From positions 1-23,926 of the forward strand of contig DASVSC010000247.1 in assembly GCA_036388295.1 (NCBI GenBank): a stretch of 23,926 bases of DNA. The letters run 5' to 3'. Position 1 is the first letter of the stretch. Each line of letters opens with the position of its first letter. Of this stretch, positions 21,615 to 23,926 are shown piece by piece. The notes below the pieces were generated by a model. The model made no database searches. It saw nothing but the letters and a program-made list of their open reading frames with translations, and was not told where the DNA came from. Source of the DNA: RYN-431 sp036388295. Its GTDB lineage: Bacteria; Planctomycetota; Phycisphaerae; Tepidisphaerales; Tepidisphaeraceae. Made by a program: the position numbers and the translations under genes.

Positions 21615-23021
21615 TCAGTTTCGTTCACCAATATCCAGCCCGTGCTTGCGCATCTTCTTGTAAAGCGTGGTCCGATTAATCGCCAGCTCGGCGGCCGTGG
21701 CGTTGCGGTTCCAGGCATTGCGGTCGAGCGCCGCCTCGATGATCCGCCGTTCCGGTTCTTCCAGGGCGACCTCCAGTGGCAAGGCCGGCAGGGGCCGTGT
21801 GCCGTTCACAGGCGATGCGGCCGGACGTGCGGGGGCGACGGCCTCGGGTAAATCGTCGGCGTCGATCGTCGGCCGCCGGCTCAGCACGACGGCCCGCTCG
21901 ATAGCGTTCTCCAGTTCCCGCACATTGCCCGGCCAGGCATGATCGGCCAATCGCTGAATCGCGGCCGGCGTGAAGCCGATGACCCGCCGATTCGCCTCGG
22001 CGGCGAACTTTTGCAGAAATGTCTCCGCCAGCGCCGGAATGTCACCCGGGCGGTCACGCAGCGGGGGCAGGTGCAGCGTGACCACGTTGATGCGGTAGAA
22101 CAAATCTTGTCGGAACGTCCCGGCGGCTACCATTGCCGACAGGTCGGCGTTGCTCGCCAGCACGCTCCTTACGTCCACCTGCCGCGTGACGTCGGAACCG
22201 ACAGGTTCCAAGCGGCGTTCCTGCAGCACACGCAGCAGCTTCACCTGCATGTGCGGCGGGGCGGAGTTGATCTCGTCGAGAAACAGCGTCCCGCCGTCGG
22301 CCGTCACGAATCGGCCAGGCTTGTCGGCCACAGCGCCGGTGAAGCCGCCTTTGACGTGGCCGAAGAGTTCGCTTTCCAGCAGCGCGTCCGGCAACGACCC
22401 GCAAGCGACTTCCACGAACGGCCGATCCCGCCGCGGCGAGCGCGCGTGGATTGCCCGGGCCAGCATCGATTTACCCGTTCCGCTTTCGCCCAAGATCAGC
22501 ACGCTCGTCCGGCTGTCCGCCACCGCTTCGGCCAAGTCGAACACACGCTGCATCTTCGCGTCGCGTCCCACAATTTCTTCCAAACCATCGCGGCGGTCGA
22601 GGCGTGAGCGGCGTGTGGACGTATCGACCAGCAGTGCCTGCCTGCGGATCACGCGTTCCAGCACCGTGCGTACGTCTTCATCGGCGAACGGTTTGGTCAG
22701 GTAGTCGGCCGCACCGCCGCGTGTCGCCTCTTTGGCCCCGTCGACTGATCCGTACCGGCTTAGTACGACGACCGCCGTCTCCGTCGACCGCCGGCGTAGA
22801 TCCGATAATGCTTCGGTCGGCCGGATGCCGGGCAGATCCAGGTCCGCCAGCAACACGTCGACTGCGTGATCGGTCAGGGCGGTTTGTGCGTCCGATAAAC
22901 GGTCGACGGTTCTCACGTCATAACCGTCGCGGCGGAGCAGGCCTGCGAGCGACTCCCGCACAATGCGGTCTTCGTCCAGAATCAACAGGCGGGCGCGGTG
23001 GTCGGTATTGGGTCGGATCAT
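21615..23021 (-). CDS. Sigma-54-dependent response regulator (NtrC family)
   Basis: The ATG at 23021 gives 468 residues; the longer open frame upstream has no conserved sequence. The receiver domain (about 10-125) has the acidic pocket DED at 16-18, the phosphorylatable D60 in LLADLDLPG, S88 and K110. The AAA+ domain (about 150-385) has Walker A GESGTGKS at about 178-185, the sigma-54-contact loop read as GGFTGA at 225-230 instead of the usual GAFTGA, Walker B GGTLFLDEI at 243-251, the arginine region FRQDLFYRINV and WPGNVRELENAIERA. A Fis-type HTH ends the protein (ATAAELAINRTTLYKKMRKH). It activates sigma-54 promoters after phosphorylation by a sensor kinase; no kinase gene is next to it. 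It is divergent from alanine dehydrogenase across 130 bases. Confidence 0.92.
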   Translation of the reverse strand: MIRPNTDHRARLLILDEDRIVRESLAGLLRRDGYDVRTVDRLSDAQTALTDHAVDVLLADLDLPGIRPTEALSDLRRRSTETAVVVLSRYGSVDGAKEATRGGAADYLTKPFADEDVRTVLERVIRRQALLVDTSTRRSRLDRRDGLEEIVGRDAKMQRVFDLAEAVADSRTSVLILGESGTGKSMLARAIHARSPRRDRPFVEVACGSLPDALLESELFGHVKGGFTGAVADKPGRFVTADGGTLFLDEINSAPPHMQVKLLRVLQERRLEPVGSDVTRQVDVRSVLASNADLSAMVAAGTFRQDLFYRINVVTLHLPPLRDRPGDIPALAETFLQKFAAEANRRVIGFTPAAIQRLADHAWPGNVRELENAIERAVVLSRRPTIDADDLPEAVAPARPAASPVNGTRPLPALPLEVALEEPERRIIEAALDRNAWNRNATAAELAINRTTLYKKMRKHGLDIGERN

Positions 23022-23151
23022 GCGTTTGATGCGGGAAAACAACGCCCGCCACGTTCCATCGGCCCGATGATGCCGCCACTCAACATCATTTTCGGACGCG
23101 ATAAAAAGCCACGATTTTCGTATAGTCCGGTGTCGCGCACGGAAAGGCGTT

Positions 23152-23926
23152 ATGCGAATCGGCGTACCAAAAGAGATCAAATCGGACGAGTACCGCGTCG
23201 GCATCATCCCCGCCGGCGTGCAGACCCTGACGGCCGCCGGGCACGAAGTGCTGATCGAAGAAGGGGCCGGCGCGGGCAGCGGATTCGACGACGTCGACTA
23301 CGTGCAGGCCGGGGCGCGGATGGTCGCGAAGACGACCGACATTTTCGCCTGCGACATGATCATGAAGGTGAAAGAGCCGCAGCCGGGCGAGATCGGGTTG
23401 TACCGGCCGGGGCAGATCATCTTCACGTACTTCCACTTCGCCGCCAATGAACCGCTGACGCGCGGCTGCCTCGACAGCCGCATCACCGCCATCGCGTACG
23501 AAACGATTCGCGACAAGAAGGGCACGCTGCCGCTGCTGACGCCGATGAGCGAGGTGGCCGGCAAGATGAGCATTCAGGAAGGGGCGAAGTATCTGGAGAA
23601 GCCGATGAGCGGCCGGGGCATTCTGCTGGGCGGCGTGCCGGGCGTGCCGCCGGCGCACGTGGTGGTGCTCGGCGGCGGCGTGGTCGGCACAAACGCCGCG
23701 AAAGTGGCCGCGGGCCTGGGGGCAAACGTCGTGCTGATGGACGTGAATATCGACCGCCTGCGTTACCTCGACGACGTGATGCCGGCCAACGTCCACACGA
23801 TTTTCAGCGACCCGCACACGATCCGCCACCACCTGCTCGAGGCCGACCTCGTCGTCGGCGCGGTGCTCATCCCCGGCGCAAAAGCCCCGCGGCTCGTGAC
23901 GAAAAAAGACTTGAAAGACATGAAGA
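23152..23926 (+). CDS. ald: Alanine dehydrogenase (3' end outside window)
   Basis: The enzyme oxidises L-alanine with NAD to pyruvate and ammonia, or runs in reverse. From ATG 23152, with GGAAAGG just upstream, 258 residues are visible of about 370. The family start MRIGVPKEIKSDEYRVGIIP includes R15, which binds the substrate carboxylate. K74 in MKVKEPQPGEI and H95 in FTYFHFAANE are the catalytic Lys and His. TPMSEVAGKMSIQEGAKYLE and the NAD-binding Rossmann loop VVVLGGGVVGTNAAKVAAGL follow. The catalytic Asp near residue 270 lies beyond the window. A TATAGT at 23121 could be a -10 element, but no -35 goes with it. The gene looks like chromosomal backbone rather than island cargo. Confidence 0.95.
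   Translation, partial: MRIGVPKEIKSDEYRVGIIPAGVQTLTAAGHEVLIEEGAGAGSGFDDVDYVQAGARMVAKTTDIFACDMIMKVKEPQPGEIGLYRPGQIIFTYFHFAANEPLTRGCLDSRITAIAYETIRDKKGTLPLLTPMSEVAGKMSIQEGAKYLEKPMSGRGILLGGVPGVPPAHVVVLGGGVVGTNAAKVAAGLGANVVLMDVNIDRLRYLDDVMPANVHTIFSDPHTIRHHLLEADLVVGAVLIPGAKAPRLVTKKDLKDMK

Noticed and set aside
1..23926. CRISPR array, rRNA, toxin-antitoxin or known defence genes
   Set aside because: No regularly spaced direct repeats, rRNA-like segments or motifs of such systems were found on reading both strands.

Overview
The window looks like a chromosomal segment of a GC-rich bacterium, most likely a member of the Planctomycetota (possibly Phycisphaerae-like). This is inferred from the weak use of Shine-Dalgarno sites, the many GTG/TTG starts, the flavour of the mobile genes (a large serine recombinase without the usual Cys zinc ribbon; an AlpA-like HTH gene plus tyrosine integrase) and two decayed gene families that I recall from planctomycete genomes. 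No marker gene proves it.

Left part (1-14353, + strand): a cell-surface polysaccharide locus. It opens with the 3' part of a Wzt-type ABC transporter ATPase with a C-terminal substrate-recognition domain. Then come GT2, GT8, GT2 and GT2 glycosyltransferases, mostly coupled by GTGA/TTGA stop-start overlaps, two FkbM-type methyltransferases and a GT4. After a decayed stretch (7936-9511) with a 5'-truncated hypothetical gene and a frameshifted acetyltransferase remnant, the locus resumes with a GT2, an O-antigen ligase/polymerase-like membrane protein, a second GT4 and a third FkbM methyltransferase. Together these genes would assemble, methylate, polymerise or ligate, and export a glycan. Base composition rises visibly near 6.4 kb, so the locus seems to be assembled from pieces of different origin.

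Middle part (14487-19217): mobile and broken DNA, mostly on the minus strand. It holds the 3' half of a sugar ABC permease cut off next to an IS5-like transposase fragment, a 42-bp palindromic site, a large serine recombinase preceded by a coupled 72-codon gene and a 107-codon hypothetical gene, and an IS630-family element with clear terminal inverted repeats, TA duplication and a transposase split by a -1 frame change at an A7 run.

Right part (19219-23926): an excisionase-like HTH gene and a tyrosine integrase (+) whose reading frame ends inside a tRNA-Gly(GCC) gene, the classic arrangement of an island inserted in a tRNA 3' end. tRNA-Gly and tRNA-Val(GAC) lie on the minus strand with a terminator and a plausible promoter. 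Beyond them are a sigma-54-dependent NtrC-type response regulator (minus) and, divergently, the start of alanine dehydrogenase (cut by the window end). These last genes look like ordinary chromosomal backbone, so the tRNA pair probably marks the right edge of an island whose left edge lies outside the window. I saw no CRISPR array, rRNA or recognised defence system.
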